A stretch of DNA of 51,093 nucleotides. Source: an uncultured Gemmiger sp. (lineage in GTDB: Bacteria > Bacillota > Clostridia > Oscillospirales > Ruminococcaceae). Of this stretch, positions 28,643 to 35,623 are shown piece after piece. Positions within the stretch are counted from its first letter, which is position 1, and every line of letters starts with the position of its first letter. A program made the position numbers and the translations under genes. Under the pieces are notes generated by a model, which was not told the origin of the DNA, searched no databases, and saw only the letters and a program-made list of their open reading frames with translations. The DNA lies in assembly GCA_947631565.1 (NCBI GenBank), contig CANRLV010000009.1:1-51093 (forward strand), in the 5' to 3' direction.

Positions 28643-29560
28643 TTAAAACAACGTAAGTTGGCCGTTCTTGGTCTCATTGAGAGCGGGCGGCGTATCGGCG
28701 GCCTTTGCCGGCTCTTCCTTTTCATCGTTTGACGGTGGCGCGGGCGGCAATTCGGGCGGTGGCGTATTCTCGCCATTTTCCGGTAATGCATTGCCGCGAA
28801 ATGCTGACTGTACGAGCAAATCCATTCGGTGCCAGAGAATGCGGCCGGCCCAGACGTCAGAGTAGAGCATGGGCATGGCCCACAACTCTTGGTGCTCATT
28901 GATGCACGGCAGAAGCAGCTCGCCCGTCACCGGGTACCTGATGGTATCTGCCACGACCACATAGCCGGCACAGCCAAGCAGGGAGAGCTGGATATAGCAC
29001 ATCAGCGCGGCCGTGCGGTCGATGTCTTGCCCTACAAACAGGGCGTTATAGGGCGAAAGCTTCTTCTGCAGCATGACGTTTCTCGTTGCGATCAGCGTTG
29101 CTCCTGCGCCGCAGGCTGGGTCATTTATCCCGATCCAACCGCGCTTCTGGATGCCGTCAGCCATGACGTTGCTGTCAACGGTGACCTCGGCCATCATCTT
29201 GCAGACGCAGTACGGGGTGAAAAACTGGCCCTTCCAGTGGTTGCCAAGCTCAAGCCCCATAAAAAGCTCGCCGAGGAAATCTTGCTCAGGCTCCTGCTCC
29301 AAGGCTTCTACAATGATGGCGAACAGCTTGGGAAACAGGGCGACCTCGTTTTTGGTGTACCGCTTGATGACGCTCATGTATGCTTTTTCGCGCTCGTCAT
29401 GCACCGGACCGCTTTGGTCGCAGCTGTTTGAGATCGCCGCGGCCGTTATGAAGATGAAATCCGTCCAGACCTGCCAAGAGCTTTTTGTGTAGCACAGCTG
29501 CTGGAAGACCTTTTGAAACTCCATCTGCGCGGGGTTGCGCATCTGCACCGTCTTAGCCAT
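28643..29560 (-). CDS. N6-DNA-methylase-like protein lacking catalytic motif IV
   Basis: A 305 aa protein starting MAKTVQMRNPAQMEFQ after AGGGGG. It resembles HsdM-type N6 methylases: GNHWKGQFFTPYCVCKMMAEV, then motif I NDPACGAGATLIATRN and the acidic motif FVGQDIDRTAALMCYIQLSLLG. The (N/D)PP(Y/F) catalytic motif expected after VVVADTI is not visible, so catalysis may be lost or altered. The C-terminal 50 residues are a Pro/Glu-rich linker ending NGQLTLF, a beta-clamp-binding peptide. It may be a SAM-binding or DNA-binding replisome accessory. No specificity or nuclease subunit is adjacent. Confidence 0.75.
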   Translation of the reverse strand: MAKTVQMRNPAQMEFQKVFQQLCYTKSSWQVWTDFIFITAAAISNSCDQSGPVHDEREKAYMSVIKRYTKNEVALFPKLFAIIVEALEQEPEQDFLGELFMGLELGNHWKGQFFTPYCVCKMMAEVTVDSNVMADGIQKRGWIGINDPACGAGATLIATRNVMLQKKLSPYNALFVGQDIDRTAALMCYIQLSLLGCAGYVVVADTIRYPVTGELLLPCINEHQELWAMPMLYSDVWAGRILWHRMDLLVQSAFRGNALPENGENTPPPELPPAPPSNDEKEEPAKAADTPPALNETKNGQLTLF

Positions 29561-29571
29561 GCGCTTGCCCC

Positions 29572-29787
29572 CTACTCGTCTTTCTGCGCCGGCGCGCGCC
29601 GGATCATCGGCGGGGGCGTTGTGCTCACCGTATGCTGTCGGCACTTTACGGGGTCATTGAGACACGGGTTCTTGCAATGGTTTCTGATCTTGCAGAAGTA
29701 GCAGCAGTATGAGCCGTGCTGCCTGTCGCAGTTGAAAATCTTGCAGGCGTGAAAGGTGGTGGGCGGTTTGTTTTGCACTGGCTTCAC
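29572..29787 (-). CDS. Cys-rich small phage protein
   Basis: A 71 aa protein with many Cys and His residues, including CKIFNCDRQHGSYCCYFCKIRNHCKNPC. The tandem C-x-C/C-x2-C/C-x4-C spacing suggests a zinc or Fe-S knuckle. Similar 'C..C.YC...C...C.NPC' proteins accompany N6-methylase-like genes in Firmicutes phages. It overlaps the upstream gene by 4 bp and precedes the methylase-like gene by 11 bp. Function unknown. Confidence 0.6.
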   Translation of the reverse strand: MKPVQNKPPTTFHACKIFNCDRQHGSYCCYFCKIRNHCKNPCLNDPVKCRQHTVSTTPPPMIRRAPAQKDE

Positions 29788-30158
29788 TCTCCTATGGTGA
29801 TTGTGGCGTCGCCGGTCGCCACGCGGGCGATTTTGCAGGCAAGCTGCAGCATGGTCCTGTCATCGGCGCCGGCGATTTTCGCCTGCTGAAAGGCGTTGCG
29901 GTCTTGCTCGGTGTCAAAGATGCAGGCTGCGAATCTGCGCGTCAGGTCAAGGGCCGTTTCTTCCCGGCCGCGGTATTTCCGAAACGCCCGTACCAGTTCG
30001 CCGCGCTCCCTCTTGGCCTGCTCGAAGTCGATGCGCCCTTCGGTCATGGCGGAGTAGATATTCCTCATGCTGGTAAAAAACAGCTGCTCGGCCTGCCCAA
30101 GCCCTTCCGGCATCTCGGCGCCGCTGATGGCGGCGTTGTACAGTTGCGTCTCAGTCAT
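29784..30158 (-). CDS. Phage hypothetical helical protein
   Basis: A 124 aa soluble protein, helical throughout: LGQAEQLFFTSMRNIYSAMTEGRIDFEQAKRERGELVRAF, followed by LDLTRRFAACIFDTEQDRNAFQQAK. It is a widespread small phage protein next to replication initiators, with no assigned function. It overlaps the initiator gene by 8 bp and the Cys-rich gene by 4 bp. Confidence 0.6.
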   Translation of the reverse strand: MTETQLYNAAISGAEMPEGLGQAEQLFFTSMRNIYSAMTEGRIDFEQAKRERGELVRAFRKYRGREETALDLTRRFAACIFDTEQDRNAFQQAKIAGADDRTMLQLACKIARVATGDATITIGE

Positions 30159-30969
30159 TTGCCGCCTTCTTGCTCAATTCTTCTTCCAGCCGTTTGTTCA
30201 GCGAGGCGCGGATCTCTGCGAGCGTCCTCGTTGGGGCGGCGCTGGGCTGCGGCAGGCGCTCGCCGGTGATCTCGTCATATTCTTCGGGGGTATAGACGCA
30301 TCTGGCTATGGCGTTGTCGAGGATCGCTGTCACATACCCAAAGTGGCGGGCCTCATACTCAGCCGCGCGGTCAAAGGCCATCGAGATCAACCTTTGCTCG
30401 ACACCCTGCTCGAGATATCCCTGCAGCTTGGCCCGCTCGGACGCGGTCGCCTCGTACCCAAAGGTCCTTCGGAAATCTTCAAGAATGACGTCATCATCTT
30501 CGGCGTCATCATCCGGCGTAGGCGCGCCAGAAGAAGATGTTTTGTTTCGTTTATGTTTATGTTTATCTATATAAGGTGTCGAGGCGGTTTGTGTCGGTGG
30601 TTGTGTCGGGGTTTGTGTCGGGGGTAGTGTGGGCAACAGTGTCGGGGTTTGTGTCGGTGGTTGTGTCGGGGTTTGTGTCTGCCTACCAGACACAAACGGG
30701 ATAATGTGATACCGTGCCGACCGACTGCCGCTCTTCTCGGTGAAGGTGATCCTGCCCTTTTGACGGAGCGTGTTGCGGGCCGAGTAGATGGCATCCTTGC
30801 CACAACCTGTGCGCCATTTCAGCATATCGATTGACGCGGGAAACTCGGATTCCCATTTGCATTTGTTGTTTATGGCCATCAGGGCGTGCCATAGAGCAAC
30901 GGCAGATGTGCTCATTCGATTCGACTCCAGCCAATCGTAGAACGCCAAAATTTCCGCAAGGTAATTCAA
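30151..30969 (-). CDS. Phage replication initiator / DnaD-like protein with in-gene iterons
   Basis: A 272 aa protein in two parts. Residues 1-95 form a winged-helix replisome-organizer domain (ALWHALMAINNKCKW, MLKWRTGCGKDAIYSARNTLRQKGRITF). Residues 160-225 match the DnaD/DnaB_2-like domain (FRRTFGYEATASERAKLQGYLEQ...FDRAAEYEARHFGYVTAILDN). The linker (residues 97-130) is TQTPTQPPTQTPT repeats, encoded by eight 12-bp direct repeats that resemble origin iterons. It probably binds the phage origin within its own gene and loads host DnaB/DnaC. The HNH-nuclease gene precedes it with a 4-bp overlap. Confidence 0.82.
   Translation of the reverse strand: MNYLAEILAFYDWLESNRMSTSAVALWHALMAINNKCKWESEFPASIDMLKWRTGCGKDAIYSARNTLRQKGRITFTEKSGSRSARYHIIPFVSGRQTQTPTQPPTQTPTLLPTLPPTQTPTQPPTQTASTPYIDKHKHKRNKTSSSGAPTPDDDAEDDDVILEDFRRTFGYEATASERAKLQGYLEQGVEQRLISMAFDRAAEYEARHFGYVTAILDNAIARCVYTPEEYDEITGERLPQPSAAPTRTLAEIRASLNKRLEEELSKKAAND
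30541..30697. repeat. Candidate phage replication origin: 12-bp iterons, inverted repeat and AT-rich box
   Basis: From 30586 to 30681 eight 12-bp units follow GGTTTGTGTCGG-type consensus; a 34-bp block is repeated exactly at 30586-30619 and 30646-30679. The last unit is mirrored by a perfect 11-bp inverted repeat, GTTTGTGTCTG / CAGACACAAAC (30671-30681/30687-30697). The adjacent 30541-30577 segment is AT-rich with repeated TTTATGTTTATG. Iterons, dyad and AT-rich box together inside an initiator gene match the lambda-type origin layout. Confidence 0.65.
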
Positions 30970-31631
30970 CCCGGACCCTCCTTCCTTGGAATTTTCGCCG
31001 GCAACCGGAGCCGTTCACAGAGATACCGATCCAGCTTTATGCCGTAGATGTGATACTCGGAAAACAGGGCTTTTTCGTCGATGTGGGCTTGGTCGTGATG
31101 ATCCCTGCAGAGGGCCACGGCCAGCAGGCCAACGTGAACGATGTGCTCCCGGTCGCGGCCCATGCCGATGCGGTCAACGTGGTGGACCTCGGCCGGGCGG
31201 TTGCAGATGGCACAGCGCCGGTGCTCCAAGCACAGATACAGGTACTTGCCGATGTCGTCTGTCTGCGTGAGCAGGCTGTCCTTTGTGGGTACGCCCCAGT
31301 GAAAGCAAAAATCGATGAGGTAGTTGACGAACTCCTTGGCGGTCGTCATATCCACGTCCGAAAGGCTGAAAACGTCCCGCTCACTGCCGGCGCAGAAATC
31401 CCATGTCAGCAGTTGCCGCAGGTATTCCGGCTCATGGCCCGACCAGATGGCAATATCCCGGATGATGGCAAATATCTTGCGCCGCTGGTCGTTGGAGATC
31501 GTGCGGCCGTCTGTGAGCCGCAATTCCACGTTGCGCGGGTGCTGCACCGACATAAGGCGCTCGATATTGTCCTTGGGCTGTATGAGCAGTCTGCCGTTCT
31601 TATATCCCAAGATTTTGCCGGTCGTAATCAT
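30966..31631 (-). CDS. Putative HNH nuclease of phage recombination module
   Basis: A 221 aa protein. The N-terminal half is a phage-specific helical region (ISNDQRRKIFAIIRDIAIWSG...LRQLLTWDFC). Residues 139-175 hold an HNH/treble-clef core: CAICNRPAEVHHVDRIGMGRDREHI and ALCRDHHDQAH, with HH and H-x-D-type ligands. This 'putative HNHc nuclease' family is normally found beside RecT and MBL-fold genes, as here. It may act like a Holliday-junction or ssDNA-processing enzyme (NinG/Rap analogue). It overlaps the initiator by 4 bp. Confidence 0.8.
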   Translation of the reverse strand: MITTGKILGYKNGRLLIQPKDNIERLMSVQHPRNVELRLTDGRTISNDQRRKIFAIIRDIAIWSGHEPEYLRQLLTWDFCAGSERDVFSLSDVDMTTAKEFVNYLIDFCFHWGVPTKDSLLTQTDDIGKYLYLCLEHRRCAICNRPAEVHHVDRIGMGRDREHIVHVGLLAVALCRDHHDQAHIDEKALFSEYHIYGIKLDRYLCERLRLPAKIPRKEGPG

Positions 31632-31633
31632 TT

Positions 31634-32275
31634 TCAGTCCCCTTGGTGCTGGTGCATATAGATGTAGGCGCTTTGTGGCCCCATATTCGCGTACAGCCAG
31701 TTGTCGGCCTTCTGCTTGCTCATGTGGTTCTGCAGGACCTGCCGCTCATAGGCAAAAGCGCCCTCCACCTTCTTGCTGTCGATCCTGGCCTTGATATCCT
31801 CGTCGATATAATTAGCCTCGACCATATACAGGTCATAGCTGGGGGCAAAGATGCCGTTGAGGTTGTTCATGTCGGTGCAATAGAACACCTTGGCCTGCGG
31901 CAGCCATACTTTCCAGCCGCAGTTGGGCACGTTGTGCTTGACCTCAAAAGGGATACAGTCACAGATGCCGTAGCGATACATGACGCCGCACCGCAAGACG
32001 TTGATGCGTTCCGGGGGAACGCCAGCGGCCACGAGCGGCGGGCCGAGCCATGAGCAGCAGGCGAAGCGGAGCGTTGGCCGTTCGTCCGCGAGGCGCTTGA
32101 TGGTGGTCTTTTTGAAGTGGTCGCCGTGGATGTGGGTCAGCAGGACCAGCTTCAGCCCAGGCACAAAAGGCTTTAAGGCCCGGTAGGCAACGCCGCAGTC
32201 AATGAGGATCTGCTTGTCGAGGACCACGGCGTTGCCCTGGCTGCCTGTGGATATGATGTTGTACCGGGGGATCAC
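31634..32275 (-). CDS. MBL-fold metallo-hydrolase of phage recombination module
   Basis: A 213 aa metallo-beta-lactamase-fold protein. The metal motif is LVLLTHIHGDHFK (HxHxDH); upstream is LIDCGVAY with the conserved Asp. A second group of ligands may lie in EVKHNVPNCGW and FYCTDMNNL. Phage members of this fold frequently sit next to recT and are thought to work as nucleases or as partners of the annealing protein. It overlaps recT by 4 bp and is followed by the HNH gene. Confidence 0.85.
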   Translation of the reverse strand: MIPRYNIISTGSQGNAVVLDKQILIDCGVAYRALKPFVPGLKLVLLTHIHGDHFKKTTIKRLADERPTLRFACCSWLGPPLVAAGVPPERINVLRCGVMYRYGICDCIPFEVKHNVPNCGWKVWLPQAKVFYCTDMNNLNGIFAPSYDLYMVEANYIDEDIKARIDSKKVEGAFAYERQVLQNHMSKQKADNWLYANMGPQSAYIYMHQHQGD

Positions 32276-33240
32276 AGGTCGTCGAGGTCAACGACCTCGG
32301 AGGCTTCCGGCTGCAGTTCGCCGCTGAAATCCTGGCCGTTCGGCCCCTCGATCTGCGGGCGCTCGGTGTGCGGCTCGGTCGGGGCCGGGGGCTGGTCCGG
32401 GGTCTCAAACTCCGGGCTAAGGTTGCCGTTCTCGTCGGCGGCAATGACCTGGTTGTCCGCAACGTAGGCGCTCGTCATCTCGATAGACATAACGCCCCAT
32501 TTGGAAATCAACTGCCGGAGCATGGTCTTCTTTGCCATGCCGTCAAAGTCCTTGTACCAGAAGCTGCTGTACTTCCACAGCTCGCCCTGCGGGATCTGGC
32601 CGGCCATCAGCTTCTCATAGGCCGCGCGGCTGAACGCCTTGCTGTAGGTGTCGGCGTGCTGCATCATCTTCTGCTTGCTCCAGTAGAGGACCTTCTGAAA
32701 ACCATTGAGATACTCAAAGGACGCCATGTAGCCGATGGTCTCGTGCTGCTCGCGCTCGTCATCGTCCTCGATGAAGCGGAAGCGGGGATCGCCGGTGATG
32801 CTGTCACGGCCAAGGTACTCCCCTTCTTTGACCTCGGTCACGTTGAGGCTCTTGTACTGGCCGCTGCGAAGCGCCAGCTGGATATAGCCCTTATAGCCGA
32901 GCACGAACTGTGCCTTGGTGCAGGCTTGCTCCAGCATATTGCCGTTGCGGTCATACTTGGCCTTGCTCTTGAACGGGACAAGGTAATACTGGCCGAGCTG
33001 GGGGCTGGGCGAAAGATTGAGGCTTTCGCCCAGCAGGGCGCCGGAAAGGATAGACGGGTTGGTGCATTCCTGCAGGGCGGGATTGACGGCAACCGCCGTG
33101 GTGATGGACGCGACAAAGCGCCGGGCGCGGGCCGGGTCCCGGATCGTGCGGGAGATCATAGCCTGATACTTGGGCGTCGTCAGCGCGACGCCAAACGTGG
33201 CCTTCTGGGGCTGCAGGCTATTTTGGCTGGATTGTGCCAT
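32272..33240 (-). CDS. recT: RecT family single-strand annealing recombinase
   Basis: A 322 aa RecT protein. Conserved segments are FVASITTAVAVNPALQECTNPSI, GESLNLSPSPQLGQYYLVPF, AQFVLGYKGYIQLALRSGQYK and KTMLRQLISKWG. It promotes strand annealing and exchange during phage recombination. The C-terminal 60 residues are a Pro/acidic disordered tail ending VVDLDDL. SD GAAAGGGG precedes the ATG. It overlaps DUF1351 by 23 bp and is followed by an MBL-fold gene, the standard order in Firmicutes phages. Confidence 0.95.
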   Translation of the reverse strand: MAQSSQNSLQPQKATFGVALTTPKYQAMISRTIRDPARARRFVASITTAVAVNPALQECTNPSILSGALLGESLNLSPSPQLGQYYLVPFKSKAKYDRNGNMLEQACTKAQFVLGYKGYIQLALRSGQYKSLNVTEVKEGEYLGRDSITGDPRFRFIEDDDEREQHETIGYMASFEYLNGFQKVLYWSKQKMMQHADTYSKAFSRAAYEKLMAGQIPQGELWKYSSFWYKDFDGMAKKTMLRQLISKWGVMSIEMTSAYVADNQVIAADENGNLSPEFETPDQPPAPTEPHTERPQIEGPNGQDFSGELQPEASEVVDLDDL

Positions 33241-34102
33241 ACTGGATTCCCCTTTCGTTCATAAAGGTTTTGAGGGCTTTAAGCTGCTCGATGGTGCCGG
33301 TGGCCGAGAAGTAGGCCGTCAGAAGCCGCTCCTGCGACTCCTCGGCGGGCGCCGGGGCTTCGGGGTCTAACATGACGGCCTGCGGCTCTTGAATGGACTC
33401 GTGGGCCTCCTGAGCGGCCACAGCGCCCATCGTGGCGGTCGCCGTATTTTCGCGTTGCTCTTGCGCGGCCTTGAAGGCTTCGGCCTGCTGCTGCTGTTCC
33501 TCGATGGCCCGGTGCCGGTCCGTGACGCGGGTAAAGGCCTCGGCCACGTCCATGCAGTCTTTATACTCAACCATGACTTCGGCCGCGTCCTCGGACTGCT
33601 GGATGCACTTGACCTCGCGGGAGACATCATCGACAAACTGCTTGGCCGCCTTTTTGAGGGCTGAGACCTTGGTGGTGAGCGTGACCTTGATACCGGCGTG
33701 CTCCCACGTCAGCCAGTCGAGACCCGCGGCGGCGCGCAGTTCATCGAAATAGGCGCGCACCTCGGCCTCGCGTTCGGCCTTGACGCCGCCCTCGACCTCG
33801 GAGATCCGTTCCTTGAGGGCGTTGTCGGCCTCGTTGAAGGGTTCGGCCACCAAGGTCTTATACAGCGCTTCGATGCGGTTGTACGGCTCCATGATGGCCG
33901 ACTTGATGGCCTTGCGCTGTTCCTCGAGGGCGTCAAAATCCTTGCGGAGTTCGGCGCGGGCCTGCTTGACGGCCTTGACGGTTTCCTCGGTGCAGGCCAG
34001 CGTCTTGGCCGCCTCAGTGCGGGCAATCACTTGGTCGTGGAATGCCTGCAGCTTCTGCTCGATGACCGGCGCCTGCGTCAGCGTCAGCATCTGCTCGCTC
34101 AC
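33218..34102 (-). CDS. DUF1351 family phage protein
   Basis: A 294 aa mostly coiled-coil protein of the DUF1351 family, typically encoded just upstream of recT or Erf. Long helices are KAVKQARAELRKDFDALEEQRKAIKSAIMEPYNR and EVEGGVKAEREAEVRAYFDELRAAAGLDWLTWE. A Gln/Ala-rich linker leads to a small C-terminal domain (TAYFSATGTIEQLKALKTFMNERGI) that resembles DUF1351 ends. It may be an accessory to RecT loading. Overlaps its upstream neighbour by 4 bp. Confidence 0.85.
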   Translation of the reverse strand: MSEQMLTLTQAPVIEQKLQAFHDQVIARTEAAKTLACTEETVKAVKQARAELRKDFDALEEQRKAIKSAIMEPYNRIEALYKTLVAEPFNEADNALKERISEVEGGVKAEREAEVRAYFDELRAAAGLDWLTWEHAGIKVTLTTKVSALKKAAKQFVDDVSREVKCIQQSEDAAEVMVEYKDCMDVAEAFTRVTDRHRAIEEQQQQAEAFKAAQEQRENTATATMGAVAAQEAHESIQEPQAVMLDPEAPAPAEESQERLLTAYFSATGTIEQLKALKTFMNERGIQYGTIQPK

Positions 34103-34416
34103 ACGATCACCGCCTTCACGAGCTCAAGGTCGCCGTCGAACACGCTCCTGATGCCGCCCGCGGGCGACTTCCAGCGCACGATGGCAAAATCGCCGTAGAT
34201 ATCGTCCACGCGCTTGCCCTCATCGTCCGTCAGCGTCCGGTTGAGGCGGCGGCCGGTGCGGAGCGCCTGACCGTCCTTGACGATGGCAAAGCGGCTCTCG
34301 CTGTCCGCATTCACCGTGACCGGCGCGCCCCCGATGAGGGTCTGCAGGCGGCTGGTGGTGAAGGGGCGGTCAACGATGCGCGGCTCCTGCCCGGTTCTGT
34401 ACAGAATCATCTTCAT
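34099..34416 (-). CDS. DUF3846-like phage protein
   Basis: A 105 aa protein starting MKMILYRTGQEPRIVD after AAAAGGAGAGCAGAAC. The segment LQTLIGGAPVTVN...FAIVKDGQALRTGRRLNRTL...IYGDFAIVRW fits the DUF3846 family of small early phage proteins (a beta-barrel with 'L...GG.iE...'). The upstream ATG at 34488 lacks an SD and was rejected. A 9-codon leader frame with a strong SD lies 55 bp upstream. Role unknown. Confidence 0.7.
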   Translation of the reverse strand: MKMILYRTGQEPRIVDRPFTTSRLQTLIGGAPVTVNADSESRFAIVKDGQALRTGRRLNRTLTDDEGKRVDDIYGDFAIVRWKSPAGGIRSVFDGDLELVKAVIV

Positions 34417-34471
34417 GTTCTGCTCTCCTTTTCTGCTTTTTGGGTATGAGAAATGGCAGCCGCGACGATTA

Positions 34472-34501
34472 TCACGAACTGCCGTCATAAACTCGTTTCA
34501 T
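34472..34501 (-). CDS. Possible 9-aa leader peptide before the RecT operon
   Basis: ATG-AAA-CGA-GTT-TAT-GAC-GGC-AGT-TCG-TGA follows GGGAGGTGATTCT, an excellent ribosome binding site. The next gene starts 55 bp downstream with its own SD. A short frame with so strong a site could be a leader peptide controlling the DUF3846-DUF1351-recT unit, or a relic. Only the SD and spacing support it. Confidence 0.35.
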   Translation of the reverse strand: MKRVYDGSS

Positions 34502-34520
34502 AGAATCACCTCCCATAATG

Positions 34521-34549
34521 TTGACTTTCGATTATGTAAGGTGTACAAT
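34521..34549 (+). promoter_or_regulatory. Plus-strand sigma-A-type promoter for a small RNA
   Basis: TTGACT, 17-bp spacer, TACAAT, on the strand opposite the surrounding lytic genes. The -10 region contains GTGTACAA, whose exact complement TTGTACAC occurs 46 bp downstream, so a dyad spans the start region. Confidence 0.6.
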
Positions 34550-34555
34550 AAGGTT

Positions 34556-34645
34556 GTGTGGTTGGCTCCGGCAGCAATGTCGGGGTCTTCCTTTTTGTAC
34601 ACGATTACCGCGTTCCGCGCCGGCATCCCCGGCGCTTTTTTATTT
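34556..34645 (+). ncRNA. Candidate 90-nt plus-strand small RNA, antisense to the early lytic transcript
   Basis: Downstream of a TTGACT-N17-TACAAT promoter is a 9-bp hairpin (34564-34572/34579-34587, loop AGCAAT) that uses three G-U pairs on the plus strand only, then about 30 unpaired bases and a terminator hairpin GCGCCGG-CATCC-CCGGCGC with TTTTTTATTT. No plus-strand gene follows. The RNA is complementary to the leader of the DUF3846-DUF1351-recT message. Direct evidence of expression is lacking. Confidence 0.5.
34617..34645 (+). terminator. Plus-strand intrinsic terminator
   Basis: Perfect 7-bp stem GCGCCGG/CCGGCGC with 5-nt loop followed by TTTTTTATTT. It ends the candidate small RNA and lies opposite all neighbouring coding strands. 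Confidence 0.7.
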
Positions 34646-34715
34646 GCCGGTCATTTGCTCCGGCGAGCGTTATCTGCGCTGCCTATTCGCAGCATCGAGA
34701 TATCCTACTTGCCGG

Positions 34716-34928
34716 TCATTTGCCGAGGTAACGGATCAGCACATCGGCGACCTTGGCCCCAAAAAGGAAACCAACATAGGCCGCGAATACAACGGCTACC
34801 CATTCCCCGCCGACCGCGGGATAGCCGCGCTCCATCTGAGCGACCGGCACCAGCCAAAGAAACGTGGCGCCGGCGAGCGTAAAGGCGGCGGAGAGCGCCA
34901 TCATGGCGCGGTAGGCACGTTTAAGCAC
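34716..34928 (-). CDS. Small phage membrane protein, two transmembrane helices
   Basis: A 70 aa protein with two hydrophobic segments, MALSAAFTLAGATFLWLVPV and WVAVVFAAYVGFLFGAKVADV, separated by a short loop (AQMERGYPAVGGE). The N terminus is basic (LKRAYR), suggesting an inside orientation. No family was recognised. Position between early regulators and the recombination module is compatible with a superinfection-exclusion or host-membrane role, but that is speculative. It overlaps the next gene by 8 bp. Confidence 0.6.
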   Translation of the reverse strand: MLKRAYRAMMALSAAFTLAGATFLWLVPVAQMERGYPAVGGEWVAVVFAAYVGFLFGAKVADVLIRYLGK

Positions 34929-35136
34929 GTTCGAGCTCCCCTTTCATCGTCACCTTGGCGGGGTCGAGCTTCATCCGCTTGCAGAAATACTCGCTGGATA
35001 CGCGGCCCCTGTTCGTCAGGAATCCCTTTTGCGTCAACTCGTCGTTGCACTGCTTCATCAGGGCGTAAGCTTTGGCCTTTTTGCACCCGACGATCTCCAT
35101 GACGTCGTCGACGCCGATAAACGCTTTCAGCATCAC
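34921..35136 (-). CDS. Excisionase-like small HTH protein
   Basis: A 71 aa protein of HTH_17/Xis-like layout: FIGVDDVMEIVGCKKAKAYALMKQCNDELTQKGF followed by VSSEYFCKRMKL. The 'V.DV.EI.G..K.KAY.....N.EL...G' pattern is frequent in small early regulators of Firmicutes prophages and ICEs that bind DNA or assist excision. It overlaps the XRE regulator by 4 bp. Excisionase function is a guess from fold and position; it could be an anti-repressor or other DNA-binding protein. Confidence 0.6.
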   Translation of the reverse strand: MMLKAFIGVDDVMEIVGCKKAKAYALMKQCNDELTQKGFLTNRGRVSSEYFCKRMKLDPAKVTMKGELERA

Positions 35137-35591
35137 GAGCGCCCCCTGTCCTTGGTGTTCGCAAACCGCATATTGAGCGTGGCGGTGTGCAGCGCGTCAA
35201 CGGCTGCGAGCACCTCTTGCCACTCCCCCATTTCTTCGGGGTCGATGCGGCCGTCGCAGGTAATCTGAATCATGAGGTCGCGCTTGGCGATGAACCGCTG
35301 CACGGCGGCCAGGATGCCAAGCACCGCTTCGGGCAGGTCCTTGACCTCAAACCCTTCCGGCAGGATCTTCTTGGCGACCACATCCGCGTAAGTCAGGTGC
35401 TGCATCGCAAGGTGCGGGGTGCCGTACACGGCGATCATGTCGTTGACGATGGCACCCGGCACCGGCCGCTTGTCGCTCTCATAAGCACGGATGCTCTCGA
35501 CCGAGATATTCAGCAGTTCAGCGGCCTTTTCTTGGGTATAACCTGCCGACTCACGACAGGCTTTGTACGGATTTCTGCTATCTTGCGGCAT
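35133..35591 (-). CDS. XRE-type phage regulator
   Basis: A 152 aa protein with an N-terminal Cro/CI-type HTH (NPYKACRESAGYTQEKAAELLNISVESIRAYESDKRPVP), residues 7-50. The rest is helical (LPEAVLGILAAVQRFIAKRDLM...EWQEVLAAVDALHTATLN) and may mediate dimerisation. Located in the early lytic operon, two genes downstream of the Cro-like gene. It probably controls early gene expression or host genes; targets are not known. Confidence 0.75.
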   Translation of the reverse strand: MPQDSRNPYKACRESAGYTQEKAAELLNISVESIRAYESDKRPVPGAIVNDMIAVYGTPHLAMQHLTYADVVAKKILPEGFEVKDLPEAVLGILAAVQRFIAKRDLMIQITCDGRIDPEEMGEWQEVLAAVDALHTATLNMRFANTKDRGRS

Positions 35592-35623
35592 GGCGCACAG
35601 CCCCTTTCAGATATATAATTAGA

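Noticed and set aside
28643-29560. A type I restriction-modification system.
   Set aside because: No HsdS or HsdR gene is adjacent and the methylase motif IV is missing, so a restriction function is unsupported.
30586-30697. A CRISPR-like array of short repeats.
   Set aside because: The units are contiguous 12-mers without spacers inside a coding gene. They fit origin iterons and a repetitive linker, and no cas genes are near.
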